In this document: piece after piece, positions 9,274 to 16,997 of the stretch
Position numbering within the stretch: position 1 is the first letter of the stretch
How the letters are laid out: each line of letters begins with the position of its first letter
Virus record (IMG/VR): IMGVR_UViG_3300050016_000168
Coordinates: 1-64,000 of that record
Origin: a virus
Length of the DNA stretch: 64,000 nt
Reading direction: 5' to 3' (one strand)
The notes under the pieces: model-generated
Told to the model about the DNA's origin: nothing
The model's database searches: none
Seen by the model: only the letters and a program-made list of their open reading frames with translations
Translations under genes and position numbers: made by a program

Positions 9274-9717
9274 ATGAAAGTCTCGGATATCAACGGACAG
9301 CTCGTCTCGCTGGTGACAGCGGCAATCTCTGCAGTGGTCGCCTTCCTGACGGCGTTCCACGTCTTGCACCTGACCGCGGCTGAGAGCAATGCTCTCCTGC
9401 CCGTGGCCATAGGTGCTATCGGCATCGGCGTCTATGCCTACGGCCTGATCCACAGCTGGGCGACCGCGAGCTACAGCCAAGCTCAGGTGACCACGCTACT
9501 CACCGCTTTCGTTGCCGCCCTCATGGCATTGGCCTCGGCTTTCGGCCTGTTCAACTTCGATGCTGAGCAGCAAGCGGCAGTGCTCGGAGTCACCGGCGGT
9601 ATGGCTTTCATCGGTGGCATCCTCTTCAGCTATCTCCACGCCGCACACCAAGTGGCCTTGGTCAAACTGCAGATCTCCAAGCAACAGGCATCATTCGCAC
9701 AACCAAGGAGAGCGTAG
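9274..9717 (+). CDS. Holin-like membrane protein
   Basis: 147 residues with AAAGGAGG just upstream. Four hydrophobic segments are visible at about residues 10-32, 42-60, 70-92 and 102-125, followed by a short charged tail ending 'QPRRA'. Holins make timed holes in the inner membrane. Assignment rests on membrane topology, size and its place after the peptidase gene, not on a family match. Confidence 0.6.
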   Translation: MKVSDINGQLVSLVTAAISAVVAFLTAFHVLHLTAAESNALLPVAIGAIGIGVYAYGLIHSWATASYSQAQVTTLLTAFVAALMALASAFGLFNFDAEQQAAVLGVTGGMAFIGGILFSYLHAAHQVALVKLQISKQQASFAQPRRA

Positions 9718-9849
9718 ATGGGCTTCTTCGAGGCCAACGCTGGTGTGTTCTTCGCTGCCGTCCTGATCGTCGGTGCCCTCGGTGGAGCGGTCGGCCGCAA
9801 GGTCGAAGCCTGGCTCGAGAGTTGGCGTGAGAACCGCGTTCGTGGATGA
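9718..9849 (+). CDS. 43-residue single-pass membrane protein
   Basis: An ATG follows directly after the holin stop (TAG ATG), with AAGGAGAG upstream. The protein has a short N-terminus, one hydrophobic helix (about residues 9-26) and a positively charged tail ('RKVEAWLESWRENRVRG'). Size, topology and position suit an antiholin or second holin. It overlaps the next reading frame by 8 bases. Confidence 0.6.
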   Translation: MGFFEANAGVFFAAVLIVGALGGAVGRKVEAWLESWRENRVRG

Positions 9850-10414
9850 AGGCCTTGTAACTGCTCCTGGCGTATATCGCTGGGCGGTCAAGACCGTCAG
9901 TGACGACGCAGCCGACGCGTTGAAATCGGCGGTCCCGACCGATGCCAAGATCGCCGACCTGATCGCCCTTCCCGCGCCCCATGTCACGCTCGGCTTGGCC
10001 CGTCAGCCGGGAGCCGAAAGTTCAGTCTTCCAGCTCACAGCAACACTGGTCGCATTCAAGCCGGAAGCAGACCAGGACTATCACCTTGTCATCCACGACG
10101 ACGCGGGAAACTCGATGATCGTTGAGATTCCGGATCCGTCGATCCTGACCCCCTCTTGCCGCTTCGCGGCTGAGATCACCGCCGCGCGCCAAGCTTTTGA
10201 CTCCCAGTTCGGGCTCCAGATGAAGCAGCTCCAGGCAGCCATGGCGCTGATGACGGCCCAACCGGGCCAGAAGCCCCCGCCGCTGATGATCACGAACGTG
10301 AACGTGCCCGTCCGAGTGATCGGCGTCGGCTACTTCGATGAGATCCACGGCCAGACCGGTGTGGCTCCTAATGGCCTCGAGCTGCACCCTATCCTGAGCA
10401 TCGAGTTTCCCTGA
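9842..10414 (+). CDS. Conserved protein of a bacterial family, lysis-cassette neighbour
   Basis: 190 residues from GTG 9842. The N-terminal 'RWAVKTVSDDAA' and the C-terminal 'VRVIGVGYFDEIHGQTGVAP' followed by 'LELHPILSIEF' match a conserved bacterial family whose C-terminus reads 'VTGVGFFDFxHGQTGVAPNxIELHP'. Known members are mostly bacterial and often secreted; no enzymatic role is established that I know of. No signal peptide is visible here. It closes the rightward late block before a terminator. Confidence 0.65.
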   Translation: MDEGLVTAPGVYRWAVKTVSDDAADALKSAVPTDAKIADLIALPAPHVTLGLARQPGAESSVFQLTATLVAFKPEADQDYHLVIHDDAGNSMIVEIPDPSILTPSCRFAAEITAARQAFDSQFGLQMKQLQAAMALMTAQPGQKPPPLMITNVNVPVRVIGVGYFDEIHGQTGVAPNGLELHPILSIEFP

Positions 10415-10426
10415 GGGGAGCAGACC

Positions 10427-10500
10427 AACGCCGGTTCGGCGTTCGATTGATGTGTAAGGAGCCGCCCTAGATTGACCGTCTGGGGCGGTTCCTACCTTTT
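10427..10500 (+). terminator. Two hairpins between convergent operons
   Basis: The first hairpin is AACGCCG/CGGCGTT with a 3-base loop (10427-10443). The second pairs AGGAGCCGCCC (10457-10467) with GGGCGGTTCCT (10483-10493), then CCTTTT. This is the expected place for a terminator of the rightward lysis genes. It may also stop the leftward operon ending at 10542. Confidence 0.7.
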
Positions 10501-10541
10501 GAGGCCCTACGAGCCTCGCCACGGCGAGCAGGACTCCTAGC

Positions 10542-10886
10542 TCAAGCTTGGGCTTTTCCTGCCGCAACGCCAGCGGTGGCTCGCAGACGAGGCCTTTTCG
10601 CCTCTCTATCAGCTTTCCCGTTGGATGATTGGGAGCGCTCAAGCAGGACGTCGTCCCACGGACGGCTAAGATCGACCGGCTTGAGGCCGGAAGGCACAGC
10701 ACCACGGTCCTTGGCTCGGAGCACGGCCAGGATCTCCCCGGCCTTGTCCGCCGGCAGGATCCGGTCCCCCTTCTCCCAGTGACTGATCTCGGTCTGGGAC
10801 TTGCCGATCGCCAGCGCGAGGTCCATCTGAGTCAGCCCCACCTTCTGGCGGAGGACGGTCAGGGTGAGGATCTGGTGCTTCTCCAT
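10542..10886 (-). CDS. Cro/CI-type helix-turn-helix regulator
   Basis: 114 residues, last gene of the leftward replication operon. Residues 10-60 give a clear XRE-family HTH: 'LRQKVGLTQMDLALAIGKS' then 'TEISHWEKGDR', with the typical TQ...LA...I..S...IS.WE pattern. The rest is a basic, disordered-looking tail with no peptidase domain, so it is not a LexA/CI-type self-cleaving repressor. It is a candidate for the protein that binds the ACTACACC palindrome, though a link is not shown. The ATG overlaps the upstream stop (TGATG). Confidence 0.8.
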   Translation of the reverse strand: MEKHQILTLTVLRQKVGLTQMDLALAIGKSQTEISHWEKGDRILPADKAGEILAVLRAKDRGAVPSGLKPVDLSRPWDDVLLERSQSSNGKADREAKRPRLRATAGVAAGKAQA

Positions 10887-11083
10887 CAGAAGGTCGCCTG
10901 CAGTGGCCGTGCGTCGTCTACGTCGTAGTCGACCCTGGCCAGCACGACGCCGTCTGGAGCGGTGTTGAGGGACATCTTGGCGTCATCCGGCACCCCCTGG
11001 AGCTTCAGTTCCTCCACGTAGGTGGAGAAGACGAGGAAGGTGGCTGGGATGCGGTCAGGGCCGATCGTGACGTGGCGGATCAT
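10886..11083 (-). CDS. Small conserved protein of unknown function
   Basis: 65 residues, basic N-terminus, ending in an acidic beta segment ('VVLARVDYDVDDARP'). Its stop overlaps the HTH gene start and its ATG overlaps the stop of the small gene at 11080-11205. It is therefore translationally linked to both. No recognised domain. Confidence 0.6.
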   Translation of the reverse strand: MIRHVTIGPDRIPATFLVFSTYVEELKLQGVPDDAKMSLNTAPDGVVLARVDYDVDDARPLQATF

Positions 11084-11205
11084 TTGCCCTTTCCCTTCCG
11101 CCGCTTGGCGTTGCGGCCACCGGAGACACCGCCCTTCTTCTTGCGCGCAGCAGCGATCTCGTCGGCCCGGTTCACATAGCTGATCGTACCGAGCTTTCCA
11201 CTCAT
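11080..11205 (-). CDS. 41-residue basic peptide
   Basis: The ATG at 11205 opens 'MSGKLGTISYVNRADEI' followed by a Lys/Arg/Gly-rich tail. The stop overlaps the next ATG by 3 bases. Extreme basicity suggests nucleic-acid binding. It is too short for most gene finders. Confidence 0.5.
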   Translation of the reverse strand: MSGKLGTISYVNRADEIAAARKKKGGVSGGRNAKRRKGKGK

Positions 11206-11225
11206 GGGTACAGATTACCGCATTT

Positions 11226-11612
11226 TTATTCGGAGGGCAACTGGTGGGTGATCACTTTCACGGGAATCTCAGCCAGATGAGCCCTTCGAACCATGTCGGC
11301 GGTGCCACTGGAGTGCTCGAGGTCGTCATGGAAAGCAAGCACCAGGTCGATCTCTTCCTCATCCAGCATTTGCTGATTTCTGATCGGCCCCGCAGCAAAG
11401 CCGTAGATTTTCCACTTCGCAGGATATGGGTGAACGATGATGCCAACCTTCACGGCCCACTGCCGGCTCAGCTTATCTGCCCCGTCGGCCTCTCCCTCGA
11501 CGAGGGTGATCAGCTCACCGTCACGACATGATCGTCGAACCTTGTCGATCTCCCGAGCAATCAGCTCACGATCCTTCCAATGGCGATCGCCGCAGCAGAG
11601 CAGGATCACCAC
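11226..11612 (-). CDS. SLOG-superfamily protein (DUF2493/YspA-like)
   Basis: 128 residues from GTG 11612. It shows 'LCCGDRHWKD' (glycine loop of a Rossmann-like fold), 'EGEADGADKLSRQWA', 'GPIRNQQML' and 'DLVLAFHDDL...SGTADMVRRA'. These are the ordered motifs of the cpYpsA-related SLOG family, thought to bind nucleotides or nucleotide-derived ligands. The phage role is unknown. It overlaps the next upstream gene by 7 bases. Confidence 0.75.
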   Translation of the reverse strand: MVILLCCGDRHWKDRELIAREIDKVRRSCRDGELITLVEGEADGADKLSRQWAVKVGIIVHPYPAKWKIYGFAAGPIRNQQMLDEEEIDLVLAFHDDLEHSSGTADMVRRAHLAEIPVKVITHQLPSE

Positions 11613-11854
11613 CGTCTGCCGATCATGCGCGGTCTGAAGAAGGCGACTGGACTGTCTGAGTTTTTACATTCTTGGCAATCTGGCTGACGGCAGAGGTGGA
11701 AGTCGACACACTCGCAGCCCGGAGCTTCGCAGACCATGTAGCTTGGATCGATGTCCGGCCGATCACCCTCAGCTCCGTGCTCGAGGAGCGTGTGGCCACA
11801 ACGGACACACTTAGCGTCGGTGATCGACGACAGACCGATCACTATGGGTGCCAT
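11606..11854 (-). CDS. Cysteine-rich zinc-binding protein
   Basis: 82 residues with nine cysteines and several histidines: C-x2-C-x5-H near the start ('CVRCGHTLLEH'), then 'CEAPGCECVDFHLC' and 'CQEC'. Likely binds one or two zinc ions. It overlaps the end of the polymerase gene by 13 bases, so it is probably translated with it. Function unknown. Confidence 0.6.
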   Translation of the reverse strand: MAPIVIGLSSITDAKCVRCGHTLLEHGAEGDRPDIDPSYMVCEAPGCECVDFHLCRQPDCQECKNSDSPVAFFRPRMIGRRW

Positions 11855-14340
11855 TTTTCAGCTTGCCCCCACTTCTTGCCGATCTCGATCTCAACGTCGA
11901 AGGGGACGTCCGTCTTGAGTAGAGTGGAGCTGGTCATGACCTGGTAGATCTGATGCAGCACCGGCTCGAGGATATCCTCACGGACCTCAAAGTTGATCGA
12001 GTCGTGGATTGGAAAGAGAACGTATGCCCCCTTCGGTAGCTGGTCGTGAAGCTTGACCATAGCGTCTAGGCAGATGTCCGACGCGGTGCCCTGAATAGGA
12101 AAGTTCACAGCCTCTCTGCCGACACCGTTGGCGGTACCAGGTGGGATGAACGGCCAGCGCCGGCGACGTCCGAGCGGGGACTCGATGTACTGCTGCTTGA
12201 GAGCCAGTACCTTGGTCGCATCGATCCAGGCCTTGAGCTTGGGGAACCCGTTGAGGAAGCGGTAGAGAAACAACTCGGCGTCGTCGACCGACCACCACTC
12301 GGCGTCTGGATCCTTGTATTCCAGCTCGGCACCGGAGACCAGCGACTGTGCGCTGCGGCCATAGATGATGCCGAAGTCGACATGCTTGGCCATCACGCGT
12401 TCTGACTTGGTGACCTTGTCAGCTGCTTTCTTGAAGATCATCGAAGCGACTTCGGTGTGAATGTCGCGGCCGTTGCGGAAAACATCTTTCATGTCTTCGT
12501 CGTCGGTGATCACCGCAGCTACACGCAGCTCCAGCTGGGAGTAGTCAGCGGCCACCCACACGTACCCAGGCGGAACGGTGAAAGCGTTGCGAATCTGAGG
12601 TCCCATGAGGAGAGGAATGTTCTGCAGGTTCGGCGAAGCCGATGAGAGCCTTCCAGTCGACGTACCGAGCAGTCGGAAGTCGGAGCGGATACGCCCGTCC
12701 GGCCCGAGCTTCTCGAGGATCCCGTCGATGTAAGTGGCCAGCACCTTCTTGAGCAGGCGCAGCTCGACGATGTCGGTCAGACCCTGCTTAATTTTCGGGT
12801 CAGTGGCTCTCTGCGCCATCCCGAAGAGGATGTCCTTGGCGGTGGTGTCGGCCGGCATCTCCATAGCTCGCTTGCCAGAGAGGATGGGTTTGGGCTGCCG
12901 CCAGTGCGTATAGATGAGCTTGCTGAGCTGCGGCTGCGAGTTGGGGTTGAAGTCTTTCATCCCGTGCTCAAGCGCCATCGCTTGCAGCGAGGCATGCTTG
13001 GACTCGATGGAGGCCCGCGTGGTGCCGCCCAGCTCCTCGAGGTATGGTCGATCGATCTTCACCCCGTGCAGCTCAATCTCAGCCAGCGCATAGGTCGCCG
13101 GCATGAGCAGGCTGCGAAGCAGTGACTCGAGCTTGGGTGACTCCTCGGTCATGTCGCAGGCCTGGTCACGTTTCAGCCGTGAGGTGTAGCCGAGGTCTTT
13201 GGCCTGATAGGCGTAGAGCGACTGCAGTCGGACAGCGCCCCACGATCCAGGGGTGAAGTCGAAGTCGTAGTCCTCAGCGTCGTAGCGGATCCGCGCCTGG
13301 GCCTTCAAGCCGTGAGCCTTGTACTTGCCGCTGATCGGACGCTCGTCAAGCAGGTAGTGCTGGAGCATGCCGTCGATCGCGCGCGGTCGGATGCGCTCGT
13401 TGAAGTAGACGTCAAGGAACTGGATGTCGAACTTGGCATTCCAGAGCGCGAACTCACCAGCGTAGGTCGTAAGAAATTTCCTCAAGGCAACCTTCATGAG
13501 CGGGACTCGGAGCAGGAACGGGTTGATGATCACGCCAGCGTCGTCGTTGCCGATGCCGACCGAGATGATGCGGTCGACGATCGGGTCCGGACCAGAGGTC
13601 TCGAGGTCGATAGTGAGGTCGGGGAGCTTCTCGATCGCATTCAGACTGCGGACGGCGATGCCCAACGTGGCCGGAACCACGACGCTCACTGCCATGTCAG
13701 GCATCGGCGCTGAGTACTTGAACCACTTCTCAATGTCGTCGCCGAAGTCGCGGAAGTAATCGCCATCGCGGAGCACGGCGGCCGGGTGGTAGGTGGCGAC
13801 CGTGTAGACCATGCGGCCACCCCATTCGGTCCAGACCCCGCGGCCGTGCCAGCGTGTGATCGGCGCTGCTTTGTCGACTCTCAGGACGGCAGTTAAAGCA
13901 ACGCCGCCGACGGCGAGGATCTTGGTCGGCGCGACCAGCGCCAACTCCTCTTCCAGCCGTTGGCGGCAGCACTTGATCTGCGCGATCCCCGGCGTCTTGT
14001 TGCCTGGCGGATGGCAGAGCACCGCGTTGGTGTAGTAGACGTCGTCAGGTTCGATGCCTGCGCTGCGGAGGGCTACTCTCAGGAGGCGACCAGCCTGGCC
14101 GACGAAGGGCTGCTTGTGTGAGACTTCGGTGTTGCCTGGCGCCTCACCGACCACGACGTAGCCGTCGCCCGGACCGAAGCCTTGAACGGTCGGGCTCGAC
14201 TGCAGCGGACACTTCTCACACCTGGTTGGTAGGAGTGATCTGCTCAGCTTCCAGTGCCTCCATGATGGCCACGGATACGGCAGCGCAGTGAAGCGCCTCC
14301 TTAGCTCGAGCCTCCGGTGTGTGACGTTCCGGGATGTCAT
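11842..14340 (-). CDS. polA: Uracil-DNA glycosylase / DNA polymerase I fusion
   Basis: Residues about 38-195 are a family-4 uracil-DNA glycosylase: cysteines C41, C44, C109 and C124/125 for the 4Fe-4S cluster, 'GEAPG' (65-69) and 'HPA' (185-187). Residues about 240-420 are a 3'-5' exonuclease with D-x-E ('IDLETSG'), 'NAKFD' and Y-x3-D ('YQAKD'). The rest is family A polymerase: motif A 'DYSQLELR' (D599), motif B 'KHVDFGIIYG', motif C 'HDSINFEV' (D780; HDS where HDE is usual). The only standard start upstream of the first cysteine is ATG 14340, which forces a 125-base overlap with the MazG-like gene. Confidence 0.9.
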   Translation of the reverse strand: MTSRNVTHRRLELRRRFTALPYPWPSWRHWKLSRSLLPTRCEKCPLQSSPTVQGFGPGDGYVVVGEAPGNTEVSHKQPFVGQAGRLLRVALRSAGIEPDDVYYTNAVLCHPPGNKTPGIAQIKCCRQRLEEELALVAPTKILAVGGVALTAVLRVDKAAPITRWHGRGVWTEWGGRMVYTVATYHPAAVLRDGDYFRDFGDDIEKWFKYSAPMPDMAVSVVVPATLGIAVRSLNAIEKLPDLTIDLETSGPDPIVDRIISVGIGNDDAGVIINPFLLRVPLMKVALRKFLTTYAGEFALWNAKFDIQFLDVYFNERIRPRAIDGMLQHYLLDERPISGKYKAHGLKAQARIRYDAEDYDFDFTPGSWGAVRLQSLYAYQAKDLGYTSRLKRDQACDMTEESPKLESLLRSLLMPATYALAEIELHGVKIDRPYLEELGGTTRASIESKHASLQAMALEHGMKDFNPNSQPQLSKLIYTHWRQPKPILSGKRAMEMPADTTAKDILFGMAQRATDPKIKQGLTDIVELRLLKKVLATYIDGILEKLGPDGRIRSDFRLLGTSTGRLSSASPNLQNIPLLMGPQIRNAFTVPPGYVWVAADYSQLELRVAAVITDDEDMKDVFRNGRDIHTEVASMIFKKAADKVTKSERVMAKHVDFGIIYGRSAQSLVSGAELEYKDPDAEWWSVDDAELFLYRFLNGFPKLKAWIDATKVLALKQQYIESPLGRRRRWPFIPPGTANGVGREAVNFPIQGTASDICLDAMVKLHDQLPKGAYVLFPIHDSINFEVREDILEPVLHQIYQVMTSSTLLKTDVPFDVEIEIGKKWGQAEKWHP

Positions 14341-14560
14341 CTCTAAGAATGGTCCTGGCCAGCTCGCCGACCTCCTCGACGAGGACGGCGTGATAGACCA
14401 GCAGGCGGTACTCGAGCGGCAAGGTCATGTCCCGCTCCGGAGAGTCGGGATGGATGACCTCTTGCCGCTCACGCTCAGCTGCAATCCTGCCGAACGCTCT
14501 ATACAACGTCGGTGGAAGGAATCTCTTGCGGTTTTTCCAGTGGAATGAAGGGAAGTCCAC
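14216..14560 (-). CDS. MazG-like nucleotide pyrophosphohydrolase
   Basis: 114 residues. Residues about 25-105 show the all-alpha NTP pyrophosphohydrolase pattern: 'ERERQEVIHPDSP', then 'LVEEVGELARTIL' (E-x2-E metal site) and 'EALHCAAVSVAIMEAL'. Such phage proteins may hydrolyse non-canonical dNTPs, fitting a neighbour with uracil glycosylase activity, or may lower ppGpp-type alarmones. Its 3' end lies inside the polymerase gene. Confidence 0.65.
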   Translation of the reverse strand: MDFPSFHWKNRKRFLPPTLYRAFGRIAAERERQEVIHPDSPERDMTLPLEYRLLVYHAVLVEEVGELARTILRDDIPERHTPEARAKEALHCAAVSVAIMEALEAEQITPTNQV

Positions 14561-14562
14561 GG

Positions 14563-14799
14563 CTAGAGGTCGGGTTCCTTCTTGACTGGCCAGAGGTCCA
14601 TCGCCTCGGCGATGTTCAGAGCGTTCTCCGCCATCGCTTCAGGGATGTTCTTCTGAACCGCCCAGAAGCGGACGGTCAATGCGGCGTGGACATCCTGTGC
14701 GCGGAGCGTGAAGCAAGGCTCACCGGCGTCTTCACAGCCCTTGGCGGTCTTCGAGTTGTAGTTCGGGTCGTCGTGTTTCGCGTAAGAAACTGGATCCAT
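14563..14799 (-). CDS. Small conserved replication-operon protein
   Basis: 78 residues. The ATG at 14799 follows GGAGGACAAC; an upstream alternative would add 12 residues but lacks a site. It contains 'GEPCFTLRAQDVHAA' and a helical 'IPEAMAENALNIAEAMDLW'. I do not know its function. Position between the polymerase and the ssDNA-binding gene suggests a replication accessory. Confidence 0.6.
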   Translation of the reverse strand: MDPVSYAKHDDPNYNSKTAKGCEDAGEPCFTLRAQDVHAALTVRFWAVQKNIPEAMAENALNIAEAMDLWPVKKEPDL

Positions 14800-14882
14800 G
14801 TTGTCCTCCGTGAAATAGGGCGGAGCCGCTCCCACAGGGATACGACCTGCGAGTACGGAGCGGCTCCTATCCCGATCGGGGT

Positions 14883-15446
14883 CTAACGCTTGAACTGACG
14901 AGCGGCGGCGGTGGCGGGGAACGGCGAGCGCTTGACTCCACCGTTCGGAGCTGCCTTTGCAGCAGTTGCTGGCGCGGCCTTGGGCGCTGTTCGGGTCGCC
15001 GGTCGGGTCGCAGGTGCGGTGGCTGCTGGCTGCTCAGCCGGAGCGGCGCCCTCACCGTTGGGCCCCAGGATGGTCGAGATCTTCGACGTCATCCGGTTGT
15101 TGTACGGCTCCTGGAAGACCTGAATCACGCAGGGCAGGCCGATCACCTCCGGGTTGATCAGCTGGCCGGTTGCGTCGTCGATCTCCAGCTCGAACTCCAG
15201 CTCGGCGTAGCCGAGGTTGATGAAGGCCTCCTGCATCTTCCACTTCGCACCCGGCGCGAAGCTGGAGACCATGAACTGATGACGCCCCTCAAGCTCACCC
15301 TCAGCGATCACGCAGTCCCAGTTGAGGAACGCGTGGTCCGCTCCAGGCTTCTGCTTGAGGAGACAGTCGGCGATGACGGCAGGGTAGTCGCCTGCCGGGA
15401 CGGCACCGCCTTGCTGCACATCGGAAAAGTCAACTGGTATCTTCAA
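14883..15446 (-). CDS. Single-stranded DNA-binding-like protein (DUF669 type)
   Basis: 187 residues. The first 120 residues form a beta-rich domain beginning 'MKIPVDFSDVQQGGAVPAGDY', a hallmark of DUF669-like phage proteins, with 'NWDCVIAEGELEGRHQF' and 'GLPCVIQVFQEPYN'. The C-terminus is a long Ala/Pro/Thr-rich disordered tail ending in basic residues. It overlaps the Sak4-like ATPase gene start by 4 bases, the usual partner of such proteins in single-strand annealing. Confidence 0.7.
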   Translation of the reverse strand: MKIPVDFSDVQQGGAVPAGDYPAVIADCLLKQKPGADHAFLNWDCVIAEGELEGRHQFMVSSFAPGAKWKMQEAFINLGYAELEFELEIDDATGQLINPEVIGLPCVIQVFQEPYNNRMTSKISTILGPNGEGAAPAEQPAATAPATRPATRTAPKAAPATAAKAAPNGGVKRSPFPATAAARQFKR

Positions 15447-16243
15447 CTCGTTTTCCTCCTAGATTTCTTGGTGGATGTAGTTTCGGCTCCAACGGCAACT
15501 GGTTCCTTCTCCTGCTCTACCTCCTGTGGCATGGCGTACCCGAGAACATCGAGTAACGAGCTGATGCTGGGGTCGTCGATGAGGTCGGGCACCGTGTCCT
15601 CGCGGCCCCAACCGGTCCTGATTTTGACACGAAACTGGCTGAAGTTCTTGAGCAGAAGCGAGCGCACCTCGGTGACCTCTTTTGTCTTCGGGTCGGTGAA
15701 CTGGGAGGTCGTCAGGTAGCCGCAGAGATCGAACAGCCCAGGCGCCTCGTCAGCCATCTGTCCGGCCAGCGCCGGCTTCTTCACGTTGCCGACGCGCGCC
15801 TCCTTGTCGGTCTTGTCCTGCGCTGTCATGAAGACGTGGTAGGGAAGATCGCGGAAGAGGCGGATCAGGCGCCGCATCTGGATCGAGGCCTTGCCGTAGT
15901 CCTGGATCTGGAGCACGTCGTCACGACCCTGGCTTTCGTTGATGTCCATCAGGGCGAAGATGTGGGTCTCGGAGAGCGAGTCGAGAAGGATGGTGCGGTA
16001 GCCCCCCTCGCCCTGAGCGAGCCCGCTGTAGACGTCGTTGAAGTCGTCCCACGTCCGCACCTTGATCATGTCGATGTCGAGTCCGGCCAAGGTCGACTCG
16101 CCACCCTCGAAGTCGAGGTAGAGCGCCGGGAACGTTCGTTCATCGAGCTGTGCGGTGCCCAGGAAATGCGTCTTCCCGGAGCCGTAGGGCCCGAAGATGA
16201 GCGCTTTGAGATAGGGAGACGCGTCAGGCTTCGTGATATTCAA
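15443..16243 (-). CDS. Sak4-like RecA-fold recombination ATPase
   Basis: 266 residues. Walker A 'GPYGSGKT' (about 18-25) and Walker B 'TILLDSLSE' (about 84-92) sit in a short RecA-type core with 'VFMTAQDKTDKEARVG', typical of AAA_24/Sak4 phage annealing or strand-exchange proteins. The start codon is TTG at 16243 after AAGGAGGACACA. An A/T-rich stretch (AATAATTAT, about 16262-16270) upstream may hold a secondary leftward promoter. Confidence 0.8.
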   Translation of the reverse strand: MNITKPDASPYLKALIFGPYGSGKTHFLGTAQLDERTFPALYLDFEGGESTLAGLDIDMIKVRTWDDFNDVYSGLAQGEGGYRTILLDSLSETHIFALMDINESQGRDDVLQIQDYGKASIQMRRLIRLFRDLPYHVFMTAQDKTDKEARVGNVKKPALAGQMADEAPGLFDLCGYLTTSQFTDPKTKEVTEVRSLLLKNFSQFRVKIRTGWGREDTVPDLIDDPSISSLLDVLGYAMPQEVEQEKEPVAVGAETTSTKKSRRKTS

Positions 16244-16268
16244 TGTGTCCTCCTTGAATGTGGAATAA

Positions 16269-16463
16269 TTATGGCAGATTGGGTGGGGTTTGTGCGGCTT
16301 CTTTTACCGCCGCGACAAACTCCGGCCAGCGGCTGTTGGAGAAGCCGGGGAACGAGGCTCGTTGGTTGACCGCAATCTCGTACGCAGCCTCGATTGGATC
16401 CATCTTCGGGTGCTTCTTCCGCCACGCCATTGCTGCCTCCACTCCGCGTTGGATGTCGGTCAT
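16269..16463 (-). CDS. 64-residue helical protein
   Basis: The ATG at 16463 overlaps the preceding small gene's stop (ATGA). The protein 'MTDIQRGVEAAMAWRKKHP' continues with 'WPEFVAAVKEA' and looks fully helical. Longer in-frame starts exist but would cover the whole upstream gene. Unknown function. Confidence 0.55.
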   Translation of the reverse strand: MTDIQRGVEAAMAWRKKHPKMDPIEAAYEIAVNQRASFPGFSNSRWPEFVAAVKEAAQTPPNLP

Positions 16464-16633
16464 CTGTAGTACCCCGTGCCCCATGAGGGCTGCGCTGGTG
16501 CAGGCGACCGGGATGGACGCTCGTTCATCGGCTTGCGCAAGACGGCGATCACGCACTCGCCTCTCGGCCCTGTGCGATGTGACGCCGGCGACGGGTGCCA
16601 CTGCTGGCAGCAGGGATAGAAGACTCCGTTCAT
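16460..16633 (-). CDS. 57-residue protein, probable small gene
   Basis: The ATG at 16633 overlaps the upstream TGA (ATGA) and its own TGA overlaps the next ATG (ATGA). The sequence begins 'MNGVFYPCCQQWHP' and ends 'WGTGYYR'; a Cys-Cys pair and His could bind metal. The evidence is the double 4-bp overlap and an uninterrupted frame; composition is less protein-like than its neighbours. Confidence 0.45.
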   Translation of the reverse strand: MNGVFYPCCQQWHPSPASHRTGPRGECVIAVLRKPMNERPSRSPAPAQPSWGTGYYR

Positions 16634-16833
16634 GTTTTATGTTCCTCCTCGAGCTTCTTCAGCGCGTCGAGCCAGATGGAGACAACCGAGACTATGGTCG
16701 GTCGCAGCCACTCGATGGTCTGCTCGACGAGGTCTGAGAACTTCATCAGCAGCTCAACCACGTACTCCATCTCATCCTCGGTCAACTCATCGCCAGCGCG
16801 CGCCTTGGCTGCGATCTTCTCGAGCTTGGTCAT
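16630..16833 (-). CDS. 67-residue helical protein
   Basis: The ATG at 16833 overlaps the upstream stop (ATGA). The protein is one long amphipathic helix pair ('MTKLEKIAAKARAGDELTED...') with a hydrophobic stretch 'TIVSVVSIWLDAL'. It could be a membrane-associated or coiled-coil accessory. Unknown function. Confidence 0.6.
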   Translation of the reverse strand: MTKLEKIAAKARAGDELTEDEMEYVVELLMKFSDLVEQTIEWLRPTIVSVVSIWLDALKKLEEEHKT

Positions 16834-16997
16834 GGCCTGCAGACCTCTCGTTCGATCCTGAGGTAGGGAACGTCGGCCGTCCATCTGCGTCCGCACCCAG
16901 TGCATTCCCATAGGTGCAGTCCATTGGCAACGATGACTCGTACCCGATGGGTTACAGGATTCTGAGGAACACCATTGAGCCACCAAGAGTACGTCAC
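16830..16997 (-). CDS. 55-residue zinc-finger-like protein
   Basis: GTG 16997 overlaps the nuclease stop (GTGA), and its own stop overlaps the next ATG (ATGA). The sequence reads 'MTYSWWLNGVPQNP...VIVANGLHLWECTGCGRRW', a beta-hairpin carrying a C-x2-C knuckle. Too short for default gene finders but well supported by coupling and coding character. Confidence 0.6.
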   Translation of the reverse strand: MTYSWWLNGVPQNPVTHRVRVIVANGLHLWECTGCGRRWTADVPYLRIEREVCRP

